A stretch of 64,000 nucleotides of DNA from an uncultured Paracoccaceae bacterium (GTDB lineage Bacteria; Pseudomonadota; Alphaproteobacteria; Rhodobacterales; Rhodobacteraceae), in the NCBI GenBank assembly GCA_947498985.1, contig CANMMF010000004.1, forward strand, positions 434,001 to 498,000. The letters run 5' to 3'. Positions within the stretch are counted from its first letter, which is position 1. Every line of letters begins with the position of its first letter. A program made the position numbers and the translations under genes. Below are positions 26,376-35,234 of the stretch, piece by piece. The notes beneath the pieces are model-generated. The model did not search any database and was not told the origin of the DNA. It saw only the letters and a list, made by a program, of their open reading frames with translations.

Positions 26376-28384
26376 CAGAAGTCATCGAAACCGTCTGGAT
26401 CCCGATGCCGGACGGCGCGCGCCTGGCCGCGCGGCTCTGGCTGCCCGAAGGTGCGCGCACAACACCCGTGCCCTGCATTCTGGAATACATCCCCTATCGC
26501 CGCCGCGACCGGACCCGGATGCGCGACGAGAGCATGCATCCGCATTTCGCCGACGCAGGCTACGCCGCGATCCGGGTGGATATCCGCGGCTATGGCGACA
26601 GCGATGGCGTCGCCGAGGACGAATATTCGCATCAGGAGATCCAGGACGGCCATGACATCATCGGCTGGATCGCCGACCAGGACTGGTGTGACGGCAATGT
26701 CGGCATGTTCGGCAAGAGCTGGGGCGCCTACAACGCCTTTCAGGTCGCCGCCACACGTCCGCCCGCGCTGAAGGCCATCATCCCGGTGATGGGCACCGAC
26801 GACCGCTGGCGCGAGGACATCCATTTCTACGGCGGCGTGCTGGCCAATGACAATTTCTGGTGGGGCAGCATCATGCAGCTCTACAACGCCATGCCGCCCG
26901 ACCCGCAGATCGTCGGCGCCGACCGCTGGCTGGAAATGTGGAAAGCGCGGCTCGAAGGCGCGCGGTTCTGGCCTGCCATGTGGCTCGAACACCAGACCCA
27001 TGACGCGATGTGGCGCCGCGGCTCGGTCTGCGAAAACTACGATGACGTGCAGGTGCCGGTCTATTTCTTTGGCGGCTGGATGGATCTTTTCCGCGACACG
27101 CCGTTCCGCATCGCCGAACATCTCAAGGGTCCGGTGAAGGTGATGATGGGCCCCTGGGCGCATCTTTACCCGCACGAGGCGATCCCCGGCCCGAAGGCGG
27201 ATTTTGTCGGCGAGGCGATCCGGTTCTGGGATCACTGGCTCAAGGGCATCGACACCGGCCTGATGGATGAGCCGCCCTTGCGGTTCTACCTGCAGGACAG
27301 CGTCGCCCCGGCAGGCATCCACGCGCATCGCGACGGGCGCTGGGTGGAAGAGCAAAGCTGGCCCTCCCCCAATGTCGCCGCACGGGATCTCTGGCTGAAC
27401 GCGGGCACGCTCAGCGCCGGTCCCGAGGACGGGCCCGCGCTCTCGATCTGCTCGCCGCAGAGCTTCGGAGCGGCGGGCGGCGACATGTGCTCGTTCGGGA
27501 TCCCGGGCGACATGGCCATCGATTGCCGCGGCGATGCCGGAGGCGCGTTGCAGTTCCGGACCGCCCCGCTCGAGGCGCCGCTCGACATCCTCGGCCAGCC
27601 CCGCGTCTCGCTTCGCGTCTCGGCGGATCGCGCGCAGGCCTTTGTCGTGGCTCTGCTGGTGGACGAGGCGCCGGACGGCGCGCAGACCCTGCTGGCGCGC
27701 GGCTTTTGCAACCTGACCCACCGCGACGACGACACCGCCCCGCGCCCGGTGATCCCCGGCGAAGAGATGGCGGTGAGCGTGCCGCTTTACGGCACCGGCT
27801 GCCGGGTGCTGCCCGGGCACCGCGTGGTCCTGCAGATCGCCTCGGCCTATTGGCCGATCCTCTGGCCCGCGCCGCATCCGGTCACGCTGACGCTCACCCC
27901 CGGCACTTCCCGGCTGCATCTGCCGGTGCGCAGCGCGCCTGCCGACGCCCCGGCCCCGCGCCCCCTGCCCGACCCGCCGAAGCGCGACAACCGGCGCGCG
28001 ATCACCCGCGTGCGCGAAGGGTCGATGGAGCGCTCGGTGCATACCGACCTCAGCACCGGCGAGATCACGCACAGGTTCTTTCTGGATGGCGGCGTCTTCG
28101 GTCCGGTGGGCGATCTGCGGCTCGATGACACCGGCACGGTGATGAGCGACATCTCCGACCGGCGCTACATGATCCGCGCCGACGATCCGCTTTCGGCGCG
28201 GGCGACAATGACGCAGACTTCGTGTTTCAGCCGCGACGACTGGCAGGCCCGGATCTCGTGTCATGCCGAGCAGACCGCGACGCCGACCGAATTTCACCTG
28301 CTGTCCCGCATGACCTGCTGGTCGGGCGACGAGGTGATCCATGAACACGAGCAAACCCACATCATCCCGAGGAACGGCATGTGA
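26372..28384 (+). CDS. CocE/NonD-family serine hydrolase (tandem copy 1)
   Basis: The 670-residue protein starts at ATG 26372 in a 4-bp overlap with the ATPase gene. The CocE alpha/beta-hydrolase domain opens with VWIPMPDGARLAARLWLPEG (in parts); the nucleophile is in GKSWGA (so Lys precedes Ser and Ala ends the motif), the acid in GGWMDLFRD, and the histidine in PWAHLYPH. The C-terminal PepX_C jelly-roll runs from about residue 390. No signal peptide: it acts on imported substrate. It shares layout and many blocks with the genes at 28381 and 15201 and probably cleaves an amide or ester bond in the transported compound. Confidence 0.82.
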   Translation: MTEVIETVWIPMPDGARLAARLWLPEGARTTPVPCILEYIPYRRRDRTRMRDESMHPHFADAGYAAIRVDIRGYGDSDGVAEDEYSHQEIQDGHDIIGWIADQDWCDGNVGMFGKSWGAYNAFQVAATRPPALKAIIPVMGTDDRWREDIHFYGGVLANDNFWWGSIMQLYNAMPPDPQIVGADRWLEMWKARLEGARFWPAMWLEHQTHDAMWRRGSVCENYDDVQVPVYFFGGWMDLFRDTPFRIAEHLKGPVKVMMGPWAHLYPHEAIPGPKADFVGEAIRFWDHWLKGIDTGLMDEPPLRFYLQDSVAPAGIHAHRDGRWVEEQSWPSPNVAARDLWLNAGTLSAGPEDGPALSICSPQSFGAAGGDMCSFGIPGDMAIDCRGDAGGALQFRTAPLEAPLDILGQPRVSLRVSADRAQAFVVALLVDEAPDGAQTLLARGFCNLTHRDDDTAPRPVIPGEEMAVSVPLYGTGCRVLPGHRVVLQIASAYWPILWPAPHPVTLTLTPGTSRLHLPVRSAPADAPAPRPLPDPPKRDNRRAITRVREGSMERSVHTDLSTGEITHRFFLDGGVFGPVGDLRLDDTGTVMSDISDRRYMIRADDPLSARATMTQTSCFSRDDWQARISCHAEQTATPTEFHLLSRMTCWSGDEVIHEHEQTHIIPRNGM

Positions 28385-30399
28385 CAGAATCTCTGGCCAT
28401 CAGGACAACCTTTCCCCGCACGGTCCGCGAGATCGAGAACAGCTGGATCCCGATGCCCGACGGCACGCGTCTGGCCGCGCGGATCTGGCTGCCCGAGGAC
28501 GCGGAGGCCGATCCGGTGCCCGCGATCCTGGAATACCTGCCCTATCGCAAGCGCGACGGCACGGTGGAGCGCGATCACCTGACCCATCCCTATTTCGCGG
28601 GCCATGGCTATGCGGGTGTGCGCGTCGACATGCGCGGCTCCGGCGACAGCGAGGGGGTGTGCCTTGGCGAGTACCTCAGGCAGGAGCAGGATGACGCGCT
28701 GGCGGTGATCGAGTGGCTCGCCGCGCAGCCCTGGTGCTCCGGCAAGGTCGGCATGATCGGCATCAGCTGGGGCGGCTTCAACGGGTTGCAGGTGGCCGCA
28801 CGGCAACCTGACGCGCTGGGTGCTGTGATCACGCTATGCTCCACCGACGACCGCTATGCCGATGACATCCACTTCATGGGCGGCGCGATGCTGACCGACA
28901 AGCTTGCTTGGGGGGCCACCGCCTTTGCCATCGCCAACACGCCCCCCGACCCGGCCATCGTTGGGGATCGCTGGCGCGACATGTGGCGCGAACGGCTTGA
29001 AAACAACGGCTTGTGGTTTCTCGACTGGGTCCGCCACCAGCGCCGCGACGCGTTCTACGAACACGGCTCGATCTGCGAGGATTACGCGGCGGTGCAGGTG
29101 CCGGTCTACGCGGTGGGCGGCTATGCCGACGGCTATACCAATCCGATCTTCCGGATGATGCGCAACCTGTCCTGCCCCAGAAAGGCGCTGATCGGCCCCT
29201 GGGCGCATAAATACCCGCATTTCGCCACCCCGGCCCCGCGCATCGGCTTCCTGCAGGAATGCCTGCGCTGGTGGGATCAGCATCTCAAGGGCATCGAGAC
29301 CGGCATCATGGAAGAGCCGATGATCCGCGCCTGGATGCAGGCGCCCGGCGCGCCCGATCCCGCCGCAAGAGAGCGCCCGGGGCGGTGGATCTCGGCCCCC
29401 GGCTGGCCGTCACCGGTCACCCGCGAGCACGTGTTGCATGTCGTCCCCGACGGGCTGTCGCAGACCGCCTCCGACGCCGCTCTGACGCTGGCCTGCCCGG
29501 AGACCACCGGCAGCGCGGCGCCAGCATGGTGCATGTATGGCGCGGGCCCCGACGGCCCGCTCGACCAGTCGCGCGAGACCGGGCGCATGGCGATCTTCGA
29601 GACCGCGCCGCTCGACGCGGATCTGGAGCTTTTCGGCTTCCCGATGCTGCACGCCAAAGTGGCCAGCGATGTGCCGCAGGCCAACCTCGCCGCCGTCCTG
29701 TCGCTGGTCGCCCCCGACGGGCGCGCGACGCTGATCACCTACGGCGTGCTGAACCTCACCCATCGCAAGAGCCACGCGGCACCCGAGGCGCTGCCGATCG
29801 GCCAGCCGGTCGACGCCACGCTGCAGCTCAACGTCATCGGCCAGCGCATTCCCGCGGGCGCGCGGCTGCGGCTGGGTCTCAGCCAGGCCTATTGGCCGAT
29901 CCTCTTCCCGTCGCCGCAAAAGGCGGTGCTCACCCTGACCGGCACGCGGCTTGTGCTGCCTCTGCACGATCCCGCGCAGGACGGCCCGGAACTGGCGGCC
30001 TTTGATCCTCCCGAAGGTGCCACACCGCTGCAGACGGAAACCCTGAGCGACAGCGCGGAGCATCGCAGTCTGACACTCGATTATGCCACCGGGGTCGAAA
30101 CCTACGCGCGGGGCAGCGACACCGGCGCGGTGCGGCATCTGCATACCGGACTCACCGTCAGGTACCGCAACGACGATGTCCTGCAGATCCATCCCGACGA
30201 TCCCAACTCGGTCCGCGCCACCTGCGCCTGGGAAAAGCACTACCGCCGCGGCGACTGGCGCGCCGAGCTGTCGAGCAGCATCCGCGTCGAGGCGCTGCGC
30301 GATGTCTGGCGTGTGACCGCCCGGCTCGAGGCGCGGGACGCGGATGGTGAGGTGGCGACGCGCGACTGGCACGAAGACATCCCGCGCGATCACGTCTGA
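28381..30399 (+). CDS. CocE/NonD-family serine hydrolase (tandem copy 2)
   Basis: The 672-residue protein starts at GTG 28381 inside the previous gene's stop region (ATGTGA). The nucleophile motif is GISWGG, the acid lies in GGYADGYTN and the histidine in PWAHKYPH; the PepX_C jelly-roll follows. It differs from copy 1 in the nucleophile elbow (Ile rather than Lys before Ser), which suggests different substrate preference rather than redundancy. Cytoplasmic, and part of the transporter-peptidase operon. Confidence 0.82.
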   Translation: MTESLAIRTTFPRTVREIENSWIPMPDGTRLAARIWLPEDAEADPVPAILEYLPYRKRDGTVERDHLTHPYFAGHGYAGVRVDMRGSGDSEGVCLGEYLRQEQDDALAVIEWLAAQPWCSGKVGMIGISWGGFNGLQVAARQPDALGAVITLCSTDDRYADDIHFMGGAMLTDKLAWGATAFAIANTPPDPAIVGDRWRDMWRERLENNGLWFLDWVRHQRRDAFYEHGSICEDYAAVQVPVYAVGGYADGYTNPIFRMMRNLSCPRKALIGPWAHKYPHFATPAPRIGFLQECLRWWDQHLKGIETGIMEEPMIRAWMQAPGAPDPAARERPGRWISAPGWPSPVTREHVLHVVPDGLSQTASDAALTLACPETTGSAAPAWCMYGAGPDGPLDQSRETGRMAIFETAPLDADLELFGFPMLHAKVASDVPQANLAAVLSLVAPDGRATLITYGVLNLTHRKSHAAPEALPIGQPVDATLQLNVIGQRIPAGARLRLGLSQAYWPILFPSPQKAVLTLTGTRLVLPLHDPAQDGPELAAFDPPEGATPLQTETLSDSAEHRSLTLDYATGVETYARGSDTGAVRHLHTGLTVRYRNDDVLQIHPDDPNSVRATCAWEKHYRRGDWRAELSSSIRVEALRDVWRVTARLEARDADGEVATRDWHEDIPRDHV

Positions 30400-30409
30400 G
30401 GAGGGCGAC

Positions 30410-31267
30410 ATGGCCATTTTTCCGGAGTTCGACGCCACGGCGGAATTTCACACGCTGACAACCGACGAGGGTGTGACCATGCGCGTCGTGGTGCAGGGCA
30501 GCGGTCCTGATGTGGTCTTCGTGCCCGGCGGCGACGGCACGGCGGATGCCTATGCGCAGCAGTTCACACAGCTCAGCGATGGCTTCCGCTGCATCTCCTT
30601 CGATCCGCGCGGGGCGGGCGACACCACCGCCCCGCCGCCGCCCTACAGTATCGAGGACATGGCGCGCGACTGCGCCGCCGTGATCGATGCCTTCTGTGGC
30701 GGGCGCGCGGTGGTCTCGGGCCTTTCCATGGGGGGGCTGATCACCCAGGCCACGGCCATCGCTTTTCCGGACAAGGTGCGGCTGGCGATCCCGATGGGCA
30801 CCGCGGCCTATATCGACGGCTTCACCCGCGACTGGATGCAGGCCGAGATCGATCTGCGCCGCGCGGGCATCCGGCTGCCCGATGATTTCCTCGCCCCGCA
30901 TTACGCGGCCTATGCCTTTCCCGCCAAGGCGCTGCACGATCCGGAGCTCTGGGCGCAGGTGAAGCAGAGCTATACGATGCGCTTTCGCGACCGCGATCCG
31001 CAGGACACGATCGAACAATGGCAGGCCTGTCTCGATTTCGATTGCCGCGAGGCGCTGAAGACCTGCCCGGTGCCGTTCCACGTGATCGCCTTTTCCGAAG
31101 ACGTGCAGACCGCGCCGTCGATGTGCAAGGTGGTCTCGGATCTGGCACAAGACGGCACGTTTCACGAGATCCCCGGCCTCGGGCATGTGTCGCTGGTCCG
31201 CCATAAACCGGACGTGGTCGCGGCAAAGCTGCGCGAGATCCTCGACCGGGTCCCGGAGCCGGTCTGA
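30410..31267 (+). CDS. Alpha/beta-fold hydrolase
   Basis: It has 285 residues from ATG 30410, preceded by GAGGAGGG; the longer in-frame extension overlaps the CocE gene and is rejected. The oxyanion region is VVFVPGGDGTADAYAQQF, the nucleophile is Ser in GLSMGG (near residue 104), the acid is probably in the segment around FSEDVQTAPS (near 230), and the histidine is in GLGHVSLV near the end. It is of the size and type of esterases and lactonases of the Abhydrolase_1/6 family. It lies between the CocE pair and the M81 peptidase, so it probably processes the same class of compound. Confidence 0.8.
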   Translation: MAIFPEFDATAEFHTLTTDEGVTMRVVVQGSGPDVVFVPGGDGTADAYAQQFTQLSDGFRCISFDPRGAGDTTAPPPPYSIEDMARDCAAVIDAFCGGRAVVSGLSMGGLITQATAIAFPDKVRLAIPMGTAAYIDGFTRDWMQAEIDLRRAGIRLPDDFLAPHYAAYAFPAKALHDPELWAQVKQSYTMRFRDRDPQDTIEQWQACLDFDCREALKTCPVPFHVIAFSEDVQTAPSMCKVVSDLAQDGTFHEIPGLGHVSLVRHKPDVVAAKLREILDRVPEPV

Positions 31268-31273
31268 GCCGCC

Positions 31274-32770
31274 ATGCCCCGGATCGCCCTCGCCGGATTT
31301 CAGCACGAGACCAACAGCATCGGCGTCGGACGTGCCGGGCTGGCGGAGTTCGAGATGGCCGACAGCTGGCCGCGCCTCTTGACGGGCGCAGAGGTGCTGT
31401 CCGGCACACAAGGCATGAACCTGCCGATTGCGGGGTTTGCGGCGGCGGCGCAGGCGGCGGGTGCTGCGCTGCACCCGATCCTGTGGTGTGCCGCCGAGCC
31501 CTCCGGCCCGGTCACCGATGAGGCCTTCGACACCATCGCCGCACGGATCCTCGACGGGATTGCCGATGCGGCGCCGTTCGACGGGCTCTTTCTGGATCTG
31601 CACGGCGCGATGATCACCGATAGCGGCGCCGATGGCGAAGGCGCGCTGCTGGAGCGGATCCGCGCGCGGACCGGCCCCGCGCTGCCCATCGCCCTGTGCC
31701 TGGACATGCATGCCAATATCTCGGCCAGGCTGGTCGCGCTGGCTGACGCGATCTGCATCTACAAGACGTATCCGCATCTCGACATGGCCGAGACCGGCGC
31801 GCGCGCCTGGCACCGTCTTTCGGCAATGCTGGCCGGGCCGCGACCGGCCAAGGCGTTCCTTCAGGCGCCGTTCCTGGTGCCCCTGCCCGCGCAGCACACC
31901 GGCGCCGAGCCGATGCGCGGGCTTTATGCCGCGCTGCCCGACAGCGCCGAGGCGCATGTGGAAATGGCGGTGGGCTTCACCGCGGGCGACACGCCCGATA
32001 TCGGTCCTTCGGTCATTGCTTACGCCCCGACGCAGATGCAGGCGGATAAGCTGGCCTGTGCCGCAATGCGACGCCTGACCGCGGCGCAGCCGCATCTCGA
32101 AACCCGGCTGGCCACCCCGCCCGAGGCGCTGGCCGACGCGCAGGCGGCCCCGCCGGGCAGGCCGGTGATCCTTGCCGATGTGCAGGACAACCCCGGCGCC
32201 GGGGCGTCTTCTGACACCACGGGCCTGCTGCGGGCGCTGATCGAGGCGCGCGTGCAAAACGCGCTGCTGGGCCTCATGCATGACCCGGATCTGGCCGCCA
32301 AGGCGCATGCCGCCGGTCGGGGCGCGGTGATCGACGGCGCGCTTGGCGGCCGCTCGGGTCTGGCCGGGGACAGACCTTTCACGGGCCGGTTCCGCGTCGA
32401 TGCGCTGAGCGACGGACAGCTGCGCTATACCGGCGCGATGTATAGCGGCGGCACCGCCACGCTCGGGCCCTCCTGCGCGCTGCATCTCGAGGACACCCAC
32501 GCCGATGTCACGGTGGTTGTCACCAGCATCCGCACCCAATGCCTCGATCTGGCGCAATTCACCCATTTCGGGCTGAGCCCGTCCGGGGCCCGGCTGATCG
32601 TCGTCAAGAGCACCGCCCATTTCCGCGCCGATTTCGAGCCGATCGCCGCCCGGATCATCCCGGTCGCATCGCCGGGACTGTTCCCCTGCGATCTGGCCGA
32701 TATCGCGCTCCGGGGCGCGTGCAGAATCGCCGCCAGCCGGGCGCAGCGCATTATGGACACTTCTGTCTAG
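31274..32770 (+). CDS. M81-family (MlrC-like) metallopeptidase
   Basis: The 498-residue protein has the M81 N-terminal domain (ALAGFQHETNS at the start; FLDLHGAM near 112; LDMHANIS near 147; TYPHLDMAETG near 165), whose His/Asp residues are the zinc ligands of MlrC, and a C-terminal DUF1485/MlrC_C domain (ADVQDNPGAGASSD near 300). MlrC cleaves the linearised products of the cyclic heptapeptide microcystin; most bacterial homologues have unknown peptide or amide substrates. It is the last gene of the transporter operon. No signal peptide. Confidence 0.85.
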   Translation: MPRIALAGFQHETNSIGVGRAGLAEFEMADSWPRLLTGAEVLSGTQGMNLPIAGFAAAAQAAGAALHPILWCAAEPSGPVTDEAFDTIAARILDGIADAAPFDGLFLDLHGAMITDSGADGEGALLERIRARTGPALPIALCLDMHANISARLVALADAICIYKTYPHLDMAETGARAWHRLSAMLAGPRPAKAFLQAPFLVPLPAQHTGAEPMRGLYAALPDSAEAHVEMAVGFTAGDTPDIGPSVIAYAPTQMQADKLACAAMRRLTAAQPHLETRLATPPEALADAQAAPPGRPVILADVQDNPGAGASSDTTGLLRALIEARVQNALLGLMHDPDLAAKAHAAGRGAVIDGALGGRSGLAGDRPFTGRFRVDALSDGQLRYTGAMYSGGTATLGPSCALHLEDTHADVTVVVTSIRTQCLDLAQFTHFGLSPSGARLIVVKSTAHFRADFEPIAARIIPVASPGLFPCDLADIALRGACRIAASRAQRIMDTSV

Positions 32771-32825
32771 ACTCGACTCACCCGCCCCGCTAGCGTCCCC
32801 GAAACGGCATCAGGGAGGCACGGTC

Positions 32826-35234
32826 GTGAAGAGCCATTACAAGGTCGTGGTCATTGGCGGCGGGGTCGTCGGCGCGTCGGTTCTCTACCATCTGGCAAAG
32901 TTCGGCTGGAAAGACGTCTGCCTGATCGAACGCAACATCCTGACCGCCGGCTCCAGCTGGCACGCGGCGGGCGGGTTTCATGCGCTCAACGCCGATCCCA
33001 ACATCGCCAGCCTGCAGGCCTATACCATCGACCTTCTGTCGGAGATCGAGCAGGAATCCGGCCAGTCGGTCGGCATGCACATGACCGGCGGGCTGACGCT
33101 GGCGGGCACGCCGGACCGCTGGGAATGGCTGCAATCGGCCTATCGGACCTTCCAGTCCATCGGGATCGAGGATGTACGGCTGGTCACGCCCGAGGAATCC
33201 GCCGAGCTTTGCCCGATCATGTCGCCGCATGACATCCTGGGCGGCATGTGGGCCGACCGCGAAGGCTATATCGACACCACCGGCACGGTGCACGCCTATG
33301 CGGGAGCCGCCAAGAAACACGGCGCCGAGGTGATCGAGCACAACCGCGTGCTGGAGCTAAACCAGACCGCCGACGGCTGGGAGGTGGTGACCGAAAAAGG
33401 CTCGATCCGGACCGAACATGTGGTCAATGCCGCGGGCCTCTGGGCCAAGCAGGTGGGCCGGATGGCGGGGATCGAGCTGCCGGTGAGCCCGCTCAACCAC
33501 CACTACCTGATCTCCGACACGATCCCCGAGGTGGCCGCACTCGACCGCGAATTGCCGCTGGTCGTGGATCTCGAAGGCTTCACCTATATGCGGCAGGACC
33601 AGAAGGGCATCCTTCTGGGCATCTACGAGATCGATCACCAGCACTGGATGATGGATGGCGCGCCCTGGGAATACGGCTTCGAGCTGCAGCAGGAAGATCC
33701 CGACCGCATCGAACGCGAGCTGACGCTGGGGTTCGAGCGGTACCCGGCGCTGCAGGAGATCGGCGTCAAGACCTGGGTCAACGGCGCCTTCACCTTCTCG
33801 CCGGACGGCAACCCGCTGGTCGGCCCGGTGCAGGGCAAGCCCGGCTACTGGTGCGCCTGCGCGGTGATGGCGGGCTTCCTGCAGGGCGGCGGCGTCGGCA
33901 AGTCGCTGGCCGAGTGGATGATCCATGGCGAGCCCGAGGCCGATGTCTTTGGCATGGACGTGGCGCGTTACGGCGATTTCGCGCAGAACAAGCGGTTCAT
34001 CCGCGAGACCACGGGCCAGTTCTACACCCGCCGTTTCGTGATGACCTACCCCAACGAACAATTGCCCGCCGGCCGCCCGCTGAAGATGGCCCCGGCCTAT
34101 TCCGACATGGCGGCGGCAGGCTGCCGCTGGGGCGCGAGCTACGGGCTCGAAGTACCGCTCTACTTTGCGCCATCGCCGGAGTTCGAGGAACAGCCGACGC
34201 TCAAACGCTCCAACGCGCATGAGATCGTCGGCGCCGAATGCCGCGCCGTGCGCGAGGCGGTGGGGCTTCTGGACATCTCGGGCTTTTCGCGCTTCGAGGT
34301 GTCCGGCGACGGGGCGGAGGCGTGGCTCGACCATATCATGGCCTCGAAACTGCCCGCCCCGGGGCGCGCGCGCCTTGCGCCGATGCTGTCGGAAACCGGC
34401 AAGCTCAAGGGTGACCTCACGGTGTTCAACTGGGGCGACGGGACCTGGTGGATCATGGGCAGCTACTACCTGCGCGACTGGCACATGCGCTGGTTCCACG
34501 ACCACATGGGCGAGGATGTGGCGCTGCGTGACATCTCCGACGCCACGGTGGGGTTCTCGCTCTCGGGGCCCAACGCCCGCGCGGTCATCGAAAAGCTGAC
34601 CGACGGGCCGGTGGGCGCGCTGCCCTTCATGGGCTGCGGCACGTTCGATATCGGGCTGGCGCGCTGCCGTGTTGGACGGCTCTCGGTTGCCGGGGAGCTG
34701 GGATTCGAGATCCACTGCGCGGCTGCCGAACATATCGGGCTGCGCCGCGCCTTGCTGAAGGCGGGCGAGGATCTCGGCATGCGCGAAATCGGCTTCAACG
34801 CGCTGCTGAGCCTGCGGCTGGAAAAGAGCTTTGGCATCTGGTCGGCGGAGTTCACCCAGGGCTACACCCCCGGCATGACCGGCATGGATCGCTGGATCGC
34901 CTGGGACAAGGGGGATTTCGTCGGCCGCGACGCGGCACTGGCCGAACGCGACGGCGCGGGCTCCGCCCAGGTCATCGCGATGCTGGAGATCGGCGACGGC
35001 GACGCCGATGCCAGCGGGTTCGAGCCGGTCTGGCAGGATGGCGCGCGGGTGGGCTTTGTGACCTCCGGCGGCTATGGCCACACGCTGGGCAAATCCTACG
35101 CTCTGGCCATGGTGAACCGCGACTGCGCGGCCGAGGGCACGGCGCTGATGGTGCATATCGTGGGTGCCGAGCGGCCCGCGACGGTGATCGCGCCCTCGCC
35201 CTACGATCCCGGCGGCAAGGCGATGCGGGCATGA
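32826..35234 (+). CDS. FAD-dependent dimethylglycine dehydrogenase-like protein with GcvT domain
   Basis: This 802-residue protein starts at GTG 32826 after GGGAGG. The FAD motif is VVVIGGGVVGASVLYHLA (residues 7-24) and the GSSWHAAGGFHA segment near 43 contains the histidine that binds flavin covalently in DMGDH. The C-terminal GcvT/THF-binding half starts at about residue 430. It probably oxidises dimethylglycine or a similar tertiary amine to the secondary amine and transfers C1 to folate. It is coupled by a 4-bp overlap to an MttB-family gene and followed by sarcosine oxidase genes, which favours a glycine-betaine-derived substrate. It lacks the Gly/Ser insertion of the paralogue at 9729. 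Confidence 0.82.
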   Translation: MKSHYKVVVIGGGVVGASVLYHLAKFGWKDVCLIERNILTAGSSWHAAGGFHALNADPNIASLQAYTIDLLSEIEQESGQSVGMHMTGGLTLAGTPDRWEWLQSAYRTFQSIGIEDVRLVTPEESAELCPIMSPHDILGGMWADREGYIDTTGTVHAYAGAAKKHGAEVIEHNRVLELNQTADGWEVVTEKGSIRTEHVVNAAGLWAKQVGRMAGIELPVSPLNHHYLISDTIPEVAALDRELPLVVDLEGFTYMRQDQKGILLGIYEIDHQHWMMDGAPWEYGFELQQEDPDRIERELTLGFERYPALQEIGVKTWVNGAFTFSPDGNPLVGPVQGKPGYWCACAVMAGFLQGGGVGKSLAEWMIHGEPEADVFGMDVARYGDFAQNKRFIRETTGQFYTRRFVMTYPNEQLPAGRPLKMAPAYSDMAAAGCRWGASYGLEVPLYFAPSPEFEEQPTLKRSNAHEIVGAECRAVREAVGLLDISGFSRFEVSGDGAEAWLDHIMASKLPAPGRARLAPMLSETGKLKGDLTVFNWGDGTWWIMGSYYLRDWHMRWFHDHMGEDVALRDISDATVGFSLSGPNARAVIEKLTDGPVGALPFMGCGTFDIGLARCRVGRLSVAGELGFEIHCAAAEHIGLRRALLKAGEDLGMREIGFNALLSLRLEKSFGIWSAEFTQGYTPGMTGMDRWIAWDKGDFVGRDAALAERDGAGSAQVIAMLEIGDGDADASGFEPVWQDGARVGFVTSGGYGHTLGKSYALAMVNRDCAAEGTALMVHIVGAERPATVIAPSPYDPGGKAMRA

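Noticed and set aside
30158-32620. 820-codon minus-strand frame
   Set aside because: Antisense to the alpha/beta hydrolase and M81 peptidase genes, composition typical of reverse-strand shadows.
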